Below are positions 43,368 to 54,981 of a DNA stretch of 64,000 nucleotides, one piece after another. The stretch spans positions 19,282,162 to 19,346,161 of the forward strand of contig JAAALK010000287.1 of assembly GCA_019279435.1 (NCBI GenBank). The letters are read 5' to 3'. The notes below the pieces were generated by a model. The model had not been told where the DNA came from, ran no database searches, and saw only the letters and a list, made by a program, of their open reading frames with translations. Source of the stretch: Zizania palustris (lineage: Eukaryota; Streptophyta; Magnoliopsida; Poales; Poaceae). How positions within the stretch are numbered: position 1 is the first letter of the stretch; each line of letters opens with the position of its first letter. Position numbers and translations under genes: made by a program.

Positions 43368-44693
43368 ATCTCCCCCTTGATGAGTGCATTGTCAACACTC
43401 CTCAATTCTCAGCTCTTCATCACCTGTGAACAAATGTGGAAACACGAAAACAAAATACAAGAAAACAAAGAAGAAGAAGAATAAGGTAAAAGTTTAACCT
43501 TAATGACCAAAAGCCAAACAAAAGCAAGAAGCGGTCATTATGGTTAATCAAAACACAAAAGCTCAAAATGAGTGCGATTTCAGAACAACAAGGATATCAA
43601 TAGAGTAAGAACTCCCCCTTTAACTCTGATCCCAAATTTTCTCCCCCTTGTTGACAAGTGAACTCATCAAGCACTCAAAAAGAGACACAGACTCCCCCTG
43701 AAATGCAACTCCCCCTCAAAATATGCAGTGAATGCAATTGGGGTGCAGGTGGAGTGAAGAAAGCATGCTTCTCAGATATGATTGACTGCAAATACAGTAT
43801 CTAACAGGTATAGCAAAAGAGATACTGTCTAAGACACATGGCATGATCAGTGCAAGAGATGATATCTAAAGAAAGTCATTTAGCACGCATTTTTCAGTGT
43901 TTGCAAACAAAAGCATCACCATAAGTTCCAATAAGTGAGCAAGGTAAAACATGAGATGCAGAAGCTAGCTGATATCTACCAAGATAAGCATTGTCCCAAA
44001 ACAAAATGCTTCAGCAAACTTGTTATCCTTTAGATGTTTAGGCTTTTTCATTTTCCTTTGTCATTTTTGCCAAGGGTTATTTGCATGTCAAACCTTATGC
44101 TATCCGACCAAGTCAAGCCTAGGCCAGAACTGGACCATCAGAAGCTTAAGACATTGGTCTTGGCATACACTACACTGTCCTAGGTCATACCAAAGTGCTA
44201 TGGTAAGCAGTCCAGAACAATATAATGCGACAAAGCAAACCCGCTTGGATCTTTTCAACTTAAGCATAAAAAGGCATGGAATTTTCATTCATTTTTGATT
44301 TTTATCATTTTTATAGCACATTTTCCATGTTAAAGCATAAAGATGTCCAAGTTGCATATCTGCATCTATGTGATGAACTAGCTACAAGGCATGTAACAAA
44401 TAGCAAAAGCACTCAGCCTACACATGCTAGTTACCAGAAGCAATGGTGATCATTTTTCAAGTTGAAAGCGTAAAAGCCATGCATATGACAGATATCAGAC
44501 ATATCAAGCGAACTGAAACAAAGCATGATCATTGACAAGTAATCAAAAGCATGTACCAGCTAGAATAAGTAAAGCAGTTCAATCATATAACAGAAGCATC
44601 TCTAAAGTGTGATACGTGAATATGCAAGATATGAACACACACAGAAAGACTCAAGAAGAGACTCAAGAAGAAAGAAAACTGACGCAAAATATC
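43368..44693 (-). other. Copia-2 non-coding region with repeated polypurine tracts
   Basis: CTCCCCCT copies (AGGGGGAG on the coding strand) lie next to the LTR at 43370 and near 43613, 43640, 43692 and 43711. The block 44071-44258 closely matches 16757-16940 of copia-1. No reading frame of note. Confidence 0.85.
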
Positions 44694-47600
44694 CTAGAAA
44701 GGATACACAACACCCAAATCCCCTCGTAAACGCTCAAATGTAGACTGATCTAGGGGTTTGGTGAAAATGTCAGCCAACTGATGATGGGTATCAACATGAA
44801 CAAGGTCAATGACACCTTTCTCATATTGATCCCGCAAGAAGTGAAAGCGCACATCAATATGTTTGATTTTTGAATGAAGACACGGGTTTTTCCCTACACT
44901 AATAGCACTAGTGCTGTCGCAAAACAATGGAACCCTGGTAGGAAAGAACAACCCAAAGTCTCGTAGAGTGGAAATCATCCAAACCATCTGTGAGCAGCAG
45001 CTGGCAGCAGCTACGTACTCAGCCTCTGTGGTCGAAAGAGCAACTCCAGATTACTTTCGAGAAGACCAAGATACAAGGGAAGAACCAAGAAACTGGCAAG
45101 TATCGGAAGTCGACTTGCGATCCAACCGGCACCCACCAAAGTCAGCGTCCGAAAAGCCAGATAAATCAAGAGATGATGATGCTGAATAATAAAGACCAAG
45201 ATCAGGCGCATAGGTGAGATACCTGAAAATGCGCTTGACAGCCTGCCGGTGAGACGCGCGTGGTGAAGACTGAAAACGCGCGCAAAGTCCCACGGCGAAC
45301 TGTATGTCCGGTCTTGTTGCCGTCAAGTACAACAGCGAACCGATCATCCCTCGAAATTCTCTCTCATTGACCTTGACACCGCTCTCGTCCTTGTCCAAAC
45401 CCCCAAAAGTACCCATCGGGGTCATCTGCGGCTTCAATTCACCACCAAAGTCAAATTTCTTAAGCATGTCACGAGTATACTTACCTTGGTGGATGAAGGT
45501 GCCGTCCTTGGTCTGCTTGATCTGGAGCCCTAAAAAGTACTTAAGCTCACCCATGAGGCTCATCTCAAATTCACTGTGCATCTGCTCAGAAAACTTGGAC
45601 ACAAGAGAATCAGTAGTACCGCCAAAGATAATATCGTCCACGTAAATCTGAGCAACTAAAAAATCTGAAGCATCTCTGAGCAAGAAAAGAGTTTTGTCCA
45701 CAGAACCCATCACAAAGCCCTTCCCCAACAAAAATTGCTTTAATCCGTCATACCAAGCCCTGGGGGCTTGCTTCAACCCGTATAAAGCTTTGTGCAACTT
45801 AAAAACATGTCGAGGAAACTTAGGGTTCTCAAAACCAGGGGGTTGACTAACATAAACCTCCTCTTCTATGTACCCGTTCAGAAAAGCACTCTTAACGTCC
45901 ATTTGAAAAAGCTTAAAACCCTTCGAAACGGCAAAAGCTAGGAGAATACGAATGGACTCAAGACGGGCAACAGGAGCGAAGGTTTCTTCAAAGTCAATAC
46001 CTTCCTTCTGGCAATAACCCTGGGCAACTAGTCGAGCCTTGTTGCGCACCACAACCCCATCTTCACCTTGTTTGTTCTTGAATACCCACTTGGTGCCTAT
46101 GGGGTTGCATCCTGGTGGTGGCTCAACCAATGTCCAAACCCGATTGCGGACAAAATTCTCAAGCTCTTCTTGCATAGCATTAATCCAATTTGAATCAGAA
46201 AGAGCACGAGAAACATCTCTGGGCTCAAAAGATGCAACAAACGCAGATTCAGCAAACACAGCGAGAGAGGCAGAAGAACGCAAGGTTCTCTCAGTCAAAT
46301 CACCTATGATGAGCTCTGAGGGATGGCCACGCTGAACTACTCGGGTTCCCTGGTGATCTGAAGTCACCTCACCGGAGTCAGCAGCTGGCACCTCTGGACT
46401 CGACTGAGGGGGCTCGATCGAAGTGGAAGAAGTGATCAGAGGTCCGCCCTCATCATCAGTCGAAGTCACAGAAGGTGTGAGCTCTGCGGGGGATACAGAG
46501 GGCCCGCCCTCAACAGCAGCTGGAGTATCCTCATCTTCCTCGAAGATGGACTCTCCGAGCTCATCATCACCAGAAAGCTCAAAAGAAGGAGTCAAAGAAG
46601 GCAAGGACTCATCAAATGAAACCTCACAAGTCTCGACAAGCAGCTGGGATTCGAGGTTCCAAACACGGAAGCCTCGAGAATGCAATGCATAACCAAGAAA
46701 AACACCATCCCAGCAACGAGACTCAAACTTGTCCAAATGCCCTCCCTTCTTGAGCACAAAGCACTTGCAGCCAAACGCTCGCAAGTGGCTCACCTTGGGC
46801 TGTCTGCCAAAACGCAACTCATATGATGTCTTACCAATGTAAGCTCTAAGAAAAATGCAGTTGGCCAGATAGCAAGCCGTGTTCATGGCTTCAGCCCAAA
46901 AACGCCTAGGAGTCCTGTGCTCATCGAGCATCGTCCTGGCCATCTCAACTAGCGTGCGGTTCTTTCGTTCCACAACGCCGTTCTGTGGGGGAGTGTAAGG
47001 AGAAGAGAACTGATGGTCCAGACTCTGATCACCACAGAAGCTGATGAACTGAGAGTTCTTGAACTCAGAGCCGTTGTCGGAGCGAATTGCTCGCATCCGG
47101 CCATTGTTCTCATTCTTCAGCTTCAAAATCAGGTCATGGACAAATTGAAAAGTTTCATCCTTAGACTCCAAAAAGAAAACCCACGAGAAACGAGAAAAGT
47201 CATCAACAATCACAAGTGCATACCACTTCCCACCGACTGAGCGTACCCGAGCTGGACCTACAGTGTCCAAATGTAAAAGCTCGCCCGGATATGAAGTCAT
47301 CACCTGAGTCACAGGTGAGTGAGAAGCGGCAACCATTTTCCCATGACGACAGGGATGACAAACTAGATCCTTCTCCATTTTAAGCTTGGGCAATCCTCGG
47401 ATGAGGTCCATAGAGCTTAACCTGACTAGCAGATCAAAACTCAAATGACCTAACCTCCTATGCCACTTCCAGAGCTCAGAAGAAGATCCAGCAATCAAAC
47501 AACGAGAAGGGCCAAAAGAACTAGAGAAGTCAATTCGAAAAACTTTACCGAAGGGTAAAATCTGACAAACCAAAGACCCTCTAGAATCAACCACAGAAGA

Positions 47601-47885
47601 ATTGCCCTTCTTAAAACGCACTTCCAAACCATCCTCAAGAAGTTGCGAAACAGAGATTAAATTAAAGTTCAGATTTTTAACCAAAGCAACATTCTTTAAA
47701 GAGAAATGGTCTGAGATGCTGATTGAGCCTATGCCACTTACTTTCCCTTGACCACTGTTCCCGAATGTGATGTACTCTTTGGAGCTCGGGGGAGTGAGAC
47801 TGGAGAACCATCTGCGATGTCCCGTCATGTGGCGAGAACAACCTGAGTCCATAATCCAAACATCCTCCAGTCCCCGGTCCTGCAC
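44694..47885 (-). pseudogene. pol: Copia-2 pol, one premature stop in RNase H
   Basis: Open for 944 residues from 47885 to 45054. The protease motif DSGCSRHMTG is near residue 13. Integrase shows LDTVGP, RSDNGSEFKN and NGVVERKNRTL. RT shows GTKWVFKNKQGEDG and YVDD near 749. RNase H begins SDADFGGCRLDRKS. A TAA at 45051-45053 falls right after SLVSWSSRK. The same frame then continues undisturbed through AEYVAAASCCSQMVWM, KHIDVRFHFLRDQ and ADIFTKPLDQ to 44694, so a single nonsense change removes about the last 120 residues. The GTG at 47885 is only a nominal start, because pol lies in the -1 frame relative to gag. Confidence 0.9.
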
Positions 47886-47887
47886 AA

Positions 47888-50644
47888 TCAGTGTCTGTAA
47901 GTGGGAGCAAATGGTCCGGCACCAGGTTTAGCAAAAGAGCTAAACCAGTGTCGAGCCATCTGCTCAAAAGATGGAAAGCGAAAACCATCAAAAGAGTTTG
48001 GACCAAAACGCGGCTCAAAGCGCGGTCCACGGTTCTTCCTAACCCTGTGGCCACGAGGTCCAGAACCGTAGCCAACACGGTCTGGAACTCTGCCGGAACG
48101 AACACCACCACTTGGAGCACGGGCACGAAAACCGTCTCCTCTACCACCACCTACACGACGCGGCCTGGCCTCCAGCCTCTCCCCGCGCCGAGGAACACGC
48201 AGTCTACCACCCTGCTGGTAGAACTGCTCCTGATCACTACGAGCCCTCTCTGCTCTCTCAACCCGCTTCCTCCTGAAGCAAAACTCCGCAAGATGCCCGT
48301 CTCTCTGACAATACTCACAATGATAGGTAGGCTTCTTGGGATGTGGTTGAGGCTTGGAATTCTTGGGCTTAGTGGTGATTGGTGTTGTCTTCTTGGGCTG
48401 AGAGGGTCCAGGAAGAGAGTCTAGAGAAGAGTGGAGGTGTTTGGGCTTAGGAACCCAGATAGGCTTCTTGGGTGGAGCTTTGGGTGGTTCATGGATTACT
48501 CCATCCTTGGGCTGACAGGCTTGGGAGGTCTCAGTGGAGTGAGTCTTGGGATACCTCTGCTCTGGAGTCATTTTACTCCACTCCACTGCCCGGCTAATGG
48601 CACTCTCAAAGTCAGCCTTGGTGTAGGTGTAACCTACCCCAAACCCATCCTGCCTCTTGAACTGCTGGATCATCATGCCAAGCTGTGGCTCTCTGGCACT
48701 GATCCAACTCAGGATAGAACGGAGGTAAAAGTTCTCATTCTGAGAATCTGCTAGCTCCTCTCTCAAGGAAGCTAGAACCTCCACCTGAGACAAGCAGGTC
48801 TCACACTCACTCTCTACTTGGATAGACTTTCCGGCTTTCAGCTTAATTAATTCCATTCTAAGAGACATGCAGTTCTCACAAACAGTGGGTGGAACTGACA
48901 GTGTCTCAAGCTCTAGCCTAGTCCGGGCAAGCTCAGCTCTCAACCTCTCTAAATTACCCAAATGCTCATCGCCCTTGGATTTCAGCTCAGCTAAGGCAGC
49001 TAGATGCGATGGGCAATCAACACAGGGTGCGACGACAGTGGCTTGAGCATCTTTCAGCTCCTGCTGAGTGCTTTCAAGCTCAGTGGCCAAGGCGTCCCTC
49101 TCATCAACCCTTTCTGTGTACCATGACTTCAGAGTCGACAGGTCACACAGAAGCACCTCACACTTCGGGCACTCACTGCTATCACCCAAGCAAGGGGAAG
49201 AAGATAGATTCTCAATTCTACCGCTGGCCACGGCAAGCTCACTCTCTAACTGGTCTATCCTTTTCTTAGCCCCCCTAAGCAGTTTCTCCCGATATTTCAA
49301 CTCCTGACGATTGCTCTCAAGTAAATCAACAATTTCACGCTCATAAGATGATACCTTGCTATCGTCGTCGTCGGAGTCGTCGGAGGAGCTCTTTTCTTCT
49401 CTATCCCCAAGAGCCATGGAGCAGAAGCTCTTGCGGGATCTTCGGCGTTGGTGTGAGCGGCTCTTTGGCTTGTCTCCGAAGGCCATGAAGCAGAGGCCCG
49501 CCGGATCATCCTTGTCCTTCCCCTTCCTGATGGCGATCTCCTCATCGCTTGAGCTCGATGAAGAGGAAGAAGTCGTGGACTGCTTGGAGTAGCTCTTATC
49601 CATCTCGGCGAAGAAGGCCTTGTCGCGCTTCTTGTTCTCTCGCCGGTAGTCCTTCAGGGCCTTCTTGAAGAACCGGGTCTTCGGCTTGCCCTTGTTGAAG
49701 GAGGGGCTCTCATGCTTGCCGGAGTCGTGGAAGCTGCTGCCGGTGCCCTTCTTGTATCCACTGCGCTTGGGGCAGTCGGCGATGAAGTGTCCTGGATCAC
49801 CACATTCAAAGCATCCGGATTTTGTGCCGTGTCTTTTGAACATTCTTTTATCATAGACACGACGCACCCGGTTGTTAAAGAGACACAAATCATCATCTCC
49901 CAACAACTCAAGCTGGTCCTCAGTGATAGACATCAAAGAGAACCCAGCACAGCTCACAGCAGAGGGATCAACAGAAGGTGTAGCAAGGGCCAGGGATTTT
50001 GATCCAGAGCCAGTGAGACTTGATCTCAACTGGATATCTACCTCAGTGGCCTTCAGCTTGCTAAACAACTCAGAAATGGTCAAGGTATCGTAAGAAGTAC
50101 TCTCAACGATAGATGATACCTTGATCTCCCAGATCTTTGGGTCCAAGGTATGAAGAACCTTGAGCGCCTGCTCATGATCTGAGACTAACTGAGCACCCTC
50201 AGCCTTGTTGTCCCGAAGCTTGTTAATGATCGACTGAAAGCGACCAAACAAAGCCTCAACAGATTCACCCGGCTTCTGTGTGAAGTTCTCGTACTCACGC
50301 CGGTAGGTCTGATAGAGCCGAGCCTTGACCTGTGCTGTTCCCTCATGGTGTGCCTTGAGGGTAGCCCAGATCTCTCTCGCAGTGGAGAGATGACTCACTC
50401 GCTCAAATTCAGTGGGACCTAAACCAGAAAATAAAATGTTCACAGCCTTACTGTTGCTCAGATGGTGAGCAATGATACCAGCAGTACCATGCTCAGCGAC
50501 TGGCAAAATGACAAACATGCTGTGAACGCAAATATCCCATATGTCCGAACCCTGGCTCATGAGATAGGCTCGCATGCGAGTCTTCCAATAATTATAGCCA
50601 TAGGCTTCCAAGGACGGGACCTTGCCAGGAGACGTCATAGTCAC
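47888..50644 (-). CDS. gag: Copia-2 Gag polyprotein with two CCHC zinc knuckles
   Basis: 918 residues, no internal stop. The N-terminal copia Gag region includes LEAYGYNYWKTRMRAYLMSQ. A first knuckle CFECGDPGHFIADC is near residue 283, followed by an acidic serine run (SSSSSSSSDEE). A long predicted coiled coil spans about 430-650 with repeated CxxC pairs (CPKCEVLLCD, CVDCPSHL, CENCMSLR, CETCLSQ). A second knuckle CEYCQRDGHLAEFC is near 785, then an arginine/glycine-rich tail (RRVGGGRGDGFRARAP). Longer than copia-1 Gag by about 100 residues and clearly diverged. It ends at TGA 47888-47890, while protease follows in another frame. Confidence 0.9.
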   Translation of the reverse strand: MTMTSPGKVPSLEAYGYNYWKTRMRAYLMSQGSDIWDICVHSMFVILPVAEHGTAGIIAHHLSNSKAVNILFSGLGPTEFERVSHLSTAREIWATLKAHHEGTAQVKARLYQTYRREYENFTQKPGESVEALFGRFQSIINKLRDNKAEGAQLVSDHEQALKVLHTLDPKIWEIKVSSIVESTSYDTLTISELFSKLKATEVDIQLRSSLTGSGSKSLALATPSVDPSAVSCAGFSLMSITEDQLELLGDDDLCLFNNRVRRVYDKRMFKRHGTKSGCFECGDPGHFIADCPKRSGYKKGTGSSFHDSGKHESPSFNKGKPKTRFFKKALKDYRRENKKRDKAFFAEMDKSYSKQSTTSSSSSSSSDEEIAIRKGKDKDDPAGLCFMAFGDKPKSRSHQRRRSRKSFCSMALGDREEKSSSDDSDDDDSKVSSYEREIVDLLESNRQELKYREKLLRGAKKRIDQLESELAVASGRIENLSSSPCLGDSSECPKCEVLLCDLSTLKSWYTERVDERDALATELESTQQELKDAQATVVAPCVDCPSHLAALAELKSKGDEHLGNLERLRAELARTRLELETLSVPPTVCENCMSLRMELIKLKAGKSIQVESECETCLSQVEVLASLREELADSQNENFYLRSILSWISAREPQLGMMIQQFKRQDGFGVGYTYTKADFESAISRAVEWSKMTPEQRYPKTHSTETSQACQPKDGVIHEPPKAPPKKPIWVPKPKHLHSSLDSLPGPSQPKKTTPITTKPKNSKPQPHPKKPTYHCEYCQRDGHLAEFCFRRKRVERAERARSDQEQFYQQGGRLRVPRRGERLEARPRRVGGGRGDGFRARAPSGGVRSGRVPDRVGYGSGPRGHRVRKNRGPRFEPRFGPNSFDGFRFPSFEQMARHWFSSFAKPGAGPFAPTYRH

Positions 50645-50689
50645 TACTGGGGTTTAGAACCGGTTAAGGTATGGAAAAACCCTAACCTC

Positions 50690-50701
50690 GCTCTGATACC
50701 A
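50690..50701 (-). other. Copia-2 primer-binding site (initiator tRNA-Met)
   Basis: On the minus strand this reads TGGTATCAGAGC, 2 bp inside the 5' LTR that starts at 50704. Same primer tRNA as copia-1. Confidence 0.95.
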
Positions 50702-50703
50702 CT

Positions 50704-52721
50704 TGTAGGACCGAAAGTAGCGACCAGAGGGGGGTGAATGAGCGCCTTAAAAATTATTTCGAATCAATGGCCTGTTCCCAATACCCAACGCACCTCAAAA
50801 TACTATGCAGCAGAAAATAAACAGAAGGCCTAAGTCTAAAGGTTTCTAACCTAGAAGCAACTGAAGATAAACAGTGTAAAACTAAAGTGGTGCAACTAGG
50901 CAGATGAACAATTTGTAACAGGCCTAAACTTCTCAATAAAATGATCTAAGTATGTATAAAATGAAAAGAGAAGTTACTGTCCAAATTTGTCTCCTATTCG
51001 GAACTTGGCGAAGCCCCCTTCGCACGTCGAGGTCTGCTTCGGAGATTGGTGACGGAGTCTGTCCGAGATGCCGAAGGTGACACGGTCTAGCCTAGTTCGA
51101 AGTGGCAAGATGCGAAGTGTGCTTCGAAGCGAAGTATGACAATGCCGGAGCCTGGTTCGAAGTATGTACTTCGAAGTCAAGGCTTCGAATACAGCTTCGA
51201 ACCAAGAGCTTCGAAGCAAAGTGACAGAGTCGGAGCCTGCTTCGAAGTGTGCACTTCGAAGACAAAACTTCGAACACAACTTTGAACCGAAAGCTTCGAA
51301 GCAAAACCTTCAAACAGAAAGCTTCGAACACAACACACAAAAGGACAACCTTTGAACAAAGAAGCGAAGTCTGTCACACGACAGAAAATCAAGTCCGAAG
51401 CCTACACTCTATCTTCGAACAGGGAAAGCTTCGGAAGGAGAATCGAAGGTTGACACGCCACAAGGTAATCAAATCGAAGTCTATCAGAAATGACAAGCTT
51501 CGAACCCAACTTCGAAGCCTACCGAAGTGTGGACTTCGAACAGCTAGATTCGGAGTATGTTGTTCGAAGTATGCGATGCTGTCCGTTCACAAAAATACTT
51601 CGAAGCTTATCAACACAGACCGCACACCGAAAATCGAAGATTGAGTGAAGCCTTCGAAGATGCTAAGTCGAAGCCTGTCTCACGGAGCTGAGGGGCTTCG
51701 AACAGAGAAAGACTTCGCCAGAGACACAGCCAGAAAAGGTAATAGACCCTGTCAGCTTCGATCAAAAAGCTGTGCAGTAGAAGGTGAAAAGCTGCACAGA
51801 ACACTGTAGCTGCAGGGAAGTAGTACTACTTGCAACAGCAAGAACTAGTACTACTAGAGTGAAGAACACACCCAGCCGAAGCCTCCAAAGCCTCAAAAAT
51901 CACGGGAAAACTTGCTATGCTAATGAAATGCAGCCATTTAAAACCTTTGCAGATGCAGCACACAATGAAATAGGGCATTTACTGCAACAATAAAAGCAAA
52001 GCATTAAACACAGGAGCAAATGCTTCCTGGCGGCGCAAGCAGGGAACCAAGAGAGGAGAGAGGCAATGCAAGAGACAAAAAGTGACCCAAATAGAGGATT
52101 TGATTTCAGCACAAAGGGGTAGTCCAAACCCTAGGGATTGGGGTCCTATTTATAGGCAGCCCAACACTAGGAATATTCTACCAGCCCCTTAGGGTTTTTA
52201 CAGACTCAAAAATAAAGGAAAAGACTCTACTGCCCTTAGGAATTTTTACAGACACAACTGACTGACTGTGGGCCTAGAGTTACAGATGACATATCCGGAA
52301 GCTAAGTTTTCGTAGCGACTACGGCTTCTCTTCTGGACAGTCGGATACAGAATCAATGGTTGTCAGTTTTACGCCGAAACTGACAAAGCCTCCACCAGCT
52401 TTGCACCAGGTACCCGGATTGGGCCGGCCCGACTCCGCAGCTCTCTCAGCCCGGCAATCGCTCACCGCCCGTGTACCTGAGTCAGTCCTGGTCAACAGCC
52501 CAGTGGGTCTTCTACTACTTCTGGCCCATGCACCTGGATTGGGCCAGCCCGACTTCGTAGCCTCCTCTGCCCGACAATCGCTCGCTGCCCGTGTACCTGA
52601 GTCACACGCGGCCCATGAAACAGCAGATCTCTTCTTCTTCTTTAGTCCTCGTTGACTATCGTTGACAATGACTCATCACTTCTGGAGCCATGAGGCCCAC
52701 GCTATTCAGCATGGCTCCTCA
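50704..52721 (-). repeat. Copia-2 5' LTR
   Basis: 2018 bp, about 1% different from the 3' LTR, mostly by transitions, many of them C-to-T type at CpG sites, as expected after cytosine methylation. Confidence 0.95.
52145..52156 (-). promoter_or_regulatory. Copia-2 LTR TATA box
   Basis: CCTATAAATAGG reads the same on both strands. On the minus strand it lies upstream of gag at a position matching the TATA box of copia-1. The 3' LTR has the same site near 42792-42803. Confidence 0.55.
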
Positions 52722-52726
52722 CTTGC

Positions 52727-52850
52727 TACTACATAAAGTTGTTGATGGCAACCGCGAGAATGCACCACTACGAGCAATCAATAGGAGGAAGATTCTCACC
52801 TTGATTAGCTTGATTAATGCTCCTGCTACCCACTAGAGAGATGCTTAGTC
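52727..52850 (+). pseudogene. MULE transposase pseudogene, remainder after copia-2
   Basis: Directly after the CTTGC duplication the frame reads KVVDGNRENAPLRAINRRKI then LTLISLINAPATH and a stop. The position suits the end of a MULE transposase fragment. It is short and decayed. Confidence 0.5.
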
Positions 52851-52937
52851 CAGGATGATGCGTCACCATTTCTAGGGTTAGGGCAGAGTTTGCGCCAGCA
52901 AAGGGTAATAGAGTGATGAATTATCCAACGCGAGCTA

Positions 52938-53136
52938 CATGTAACGGTTAGCGAGAGCAAACATGGCAATACGGAAAATGAGTTACCTATAGGTGGGCCC
53001 ATATCGCTAGCTCAAGTATAAAAATGACATGCGGGCATCGAACAACAAAACAAAATGGCATATGAGCAAATACTAAAATTTTTATGACATTTTTAGCATT
53101 GTTGGAAATAACGGTGGTATGGAGGGAATTTTATGG
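52938..53136. repeat. MULE right terminal inverted repeat
   Basis: Reverse complement of the left repeat at 38982-39178, beginning ACATGTAACGGTTAGCGAG and ending near GGGAATTTTATGG. Confidence 0.8.
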
Positions 53137-53854
53137 AAACAACTAAATCATTTTAAATTCGTGTATCAAATTTTGTTGCTAATTCTCTCGTTCTCTGCTC
53201 GCATGGATAGCTTGTGGGCTCATATGTCATTTTCCTCACTCCTAGGCCCATGGCTAAGAGTTTCTAGGCTACTCTGTCATGAAAGAAAACATACATAGGC
53301 CACGTCTCATCGCCGTACAAGCTCACCTCTTCTCACACTCATATGTGCGCACTTCAAGGACAAAAATTGAAACACGGATCAACAAATTAAGCTAGGGGCA
53401 TATAATCAACAATATAATACTAGCTACATTAAGACTCTTAATTGGAATAATTAAGCTCCAAGCATACTACATACATATATACCCCAAAGTTGTGAAGCAT
53501 TAATGTGTTCCATGCATGCCAATTACTTCTCCGACATGCGTCTCACCCTGATGCACACCTCACTCTCGTACAAGCTTGCAAGAGGCGATACGAGATGCAC
53601 AAAGTCACACAGGACAATGATTAAGCTAGGGCACCGTTAATTAGTCTCATGTGAAAGATTAATAAAATCATTGTTTCGAACAAATATTAGTAATCGAAAT
53701 GGTTATTGTTGATCCGAATTATAAACTTCCTAAAATTTATGTCCAATGGGCCTCCATGTGTAATTTCAGAAATTTCAAAATAAATCTCAAAGGCCAACTA
53801 ATGCAAGGGGATTATAGAAACCTTTAGTCTCATATTCTTAGTGTAGGTGAAAGT
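53137..53854. other. Intergenic DNA, nothing assignable
   Basis: No coding region, terminal repeats or RNA gene were recognised. Confidence 0.45.
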
Positions 53855-54424
53855 CAAGGGCGAATGGGGAAGAGGGACGTGCAGGGGCTTGCCCCCCAAT
53901 GATCCGCGATGACCACCCCCACCCCCAGTCACACACACGCTACTTGACTACTACACAGATGCACCTGCATGGCTGCCTCTCTAGTTATCTTTTGTATGTT
54001 CCGCATTGGACTCACACTGCATGCTAGCCCAAAGTGGCTCACCCTCCTACTCGACAGTTATTTCCTCCTTGTGATATTCTTCAACATTAATGAGTCATAA
54101 TATAATTTCTATTTTTAATTATAGTTTCGGTGTCAACTAGTTGTTGATTTATTTAGTCTTTAGACATGAAGAAGTTAATTACAATCGAATGTTTTCAAGT
54201 CAATTGATCAAAGTTTTAGCTCTGCTAAAACTACTAAAGTTACCATTAATCAAGATACGGAATAAGACTAATCGGTTAATCAAGCTACTATTACGAGATG
54301 AACAAACAAGAATTATAACTACAATATTAACTATTATATATGTTCTGATTAATTGTGATAAAACATTTTAGTAGTAGTATTGATCAATTGGCCCCACTCA
54401 TATTTGATTTCTAGCTCTGCCCCT
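53855..54424. mobile_element. Possible non-autonomous hAT-like relic
   Basis: The left end CAAGGGCGAATGGGG with nearby GGGGCTTGCCCCCC, and the right end GGCCCCACTCATATTTGATT ... CTCTGCCCCTA, follow the layout of plant hAT relics (CAGGGGCGGAGC-type ends with GGCCCCC subterminal motifs). The flanks GTGAAAGT and GTGAAGGA are an imperfect 8-bp repeat. No transposase. Confidence 0.4.
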
Positions 54425-54981
54425 AGTGAAGGATGATCAACTTATATAGTTGGTTGTCTCCATCTGACTAAGTTATGTGTATGGGTGGAGAGAAAGGGAG
54501 CTCCACTTATGCGTGCTTGATTGCCTTGCTGAGCTCGGGTTCAGGCTTCGTGGGCATACGACACCTGCATGAATGGTTCACCAAAATCTGGCTTCTCGCT
54601 TTGTGGGGATGCAACCTCCTTTTGCTATTTTGATTTTTGGTAACTTGGCTCACCATATTCGGTATATAGGAACCGACTTGGTTTAGATCATGATCGCAAC
54701 ATGAGATCATGTTGTCTCACATATAAATACCTGACTATTTGGCCTCTACTACTAATTACGTAATAGATTAGATCAGAACACAAAATAGGATAGGGTTTTG
54801 TTTTCCTCTCCTCTCTGCTACGCCACCATCGTAGCCTTCTCCATCTCGCCTGCAAGCGTTCACCAGCAAATGGGAGAGCGAGTCTCTAGAATCTATCATC
54901 CTTGCGATCCTACACTGAGAGAGGGTGAATATGGTTTTTGGGAAGTGCTCCACGCAACTTCTCACGTCCATTACCACGACG
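54425..54981 (+). mobile_element. Copia-type LTR and leader fragment, cut by the CACTA element
   Basis: ATATAAATACCTGAC with ATTACGTAATAGATTAGATC, followed by TTTTCCTCTCCTCTC and GGTTTTTGGGAAGTGCTCCAC, resembles the 3' end of a grass copia LTR and its leader. It ends where CACTAC begins at 54982. The identification is by pattern only. Confidence 0.35.

Larger units (their letters stand above)
41345..52721 (-). mobile_element. Copia-2: second Sirevirus-type Ty1/copia retrotransposon
   Basis: 11,377 bp, TGTAGGACC...GGCTCCTCA ends and a perfect 5-bp target duplication CTTGC (41340-41344 and 52722-52726). The order on the minus strand is the same as copia-1. The LTRs differ at roughly 20-25 positions by eye (about 1%), so it is clearly older than copia-1. 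It is inserted in the MULE transposase. One in-frame stop breaks RNase H. The first 40 bp of the LTR resemble copia-1 (GCGACCAGAGGGGGG), but the rest of the LTR is a different family. Confidence 0.95.
38982..53136 (+). mobile_element. Mutator-like element (MULE) split by copia-2
   Basis: Terminal inverted repeats of about 200 bp are visible at 38982-39178 and 52938-53136. Shared inward-reading landmarks are TTGCTCATATGCCATT, GATATGGGCCCA, TATAGGT and ACTCATTTTCC. Without the 11.4-kb copia-2 the element is about 2.8 kb. It holds a decayed MuDR-type transposase. I could not read a 9-bp target duplication, so the insertion is old or the outermost bases have diverged. Confidence 0.8.
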
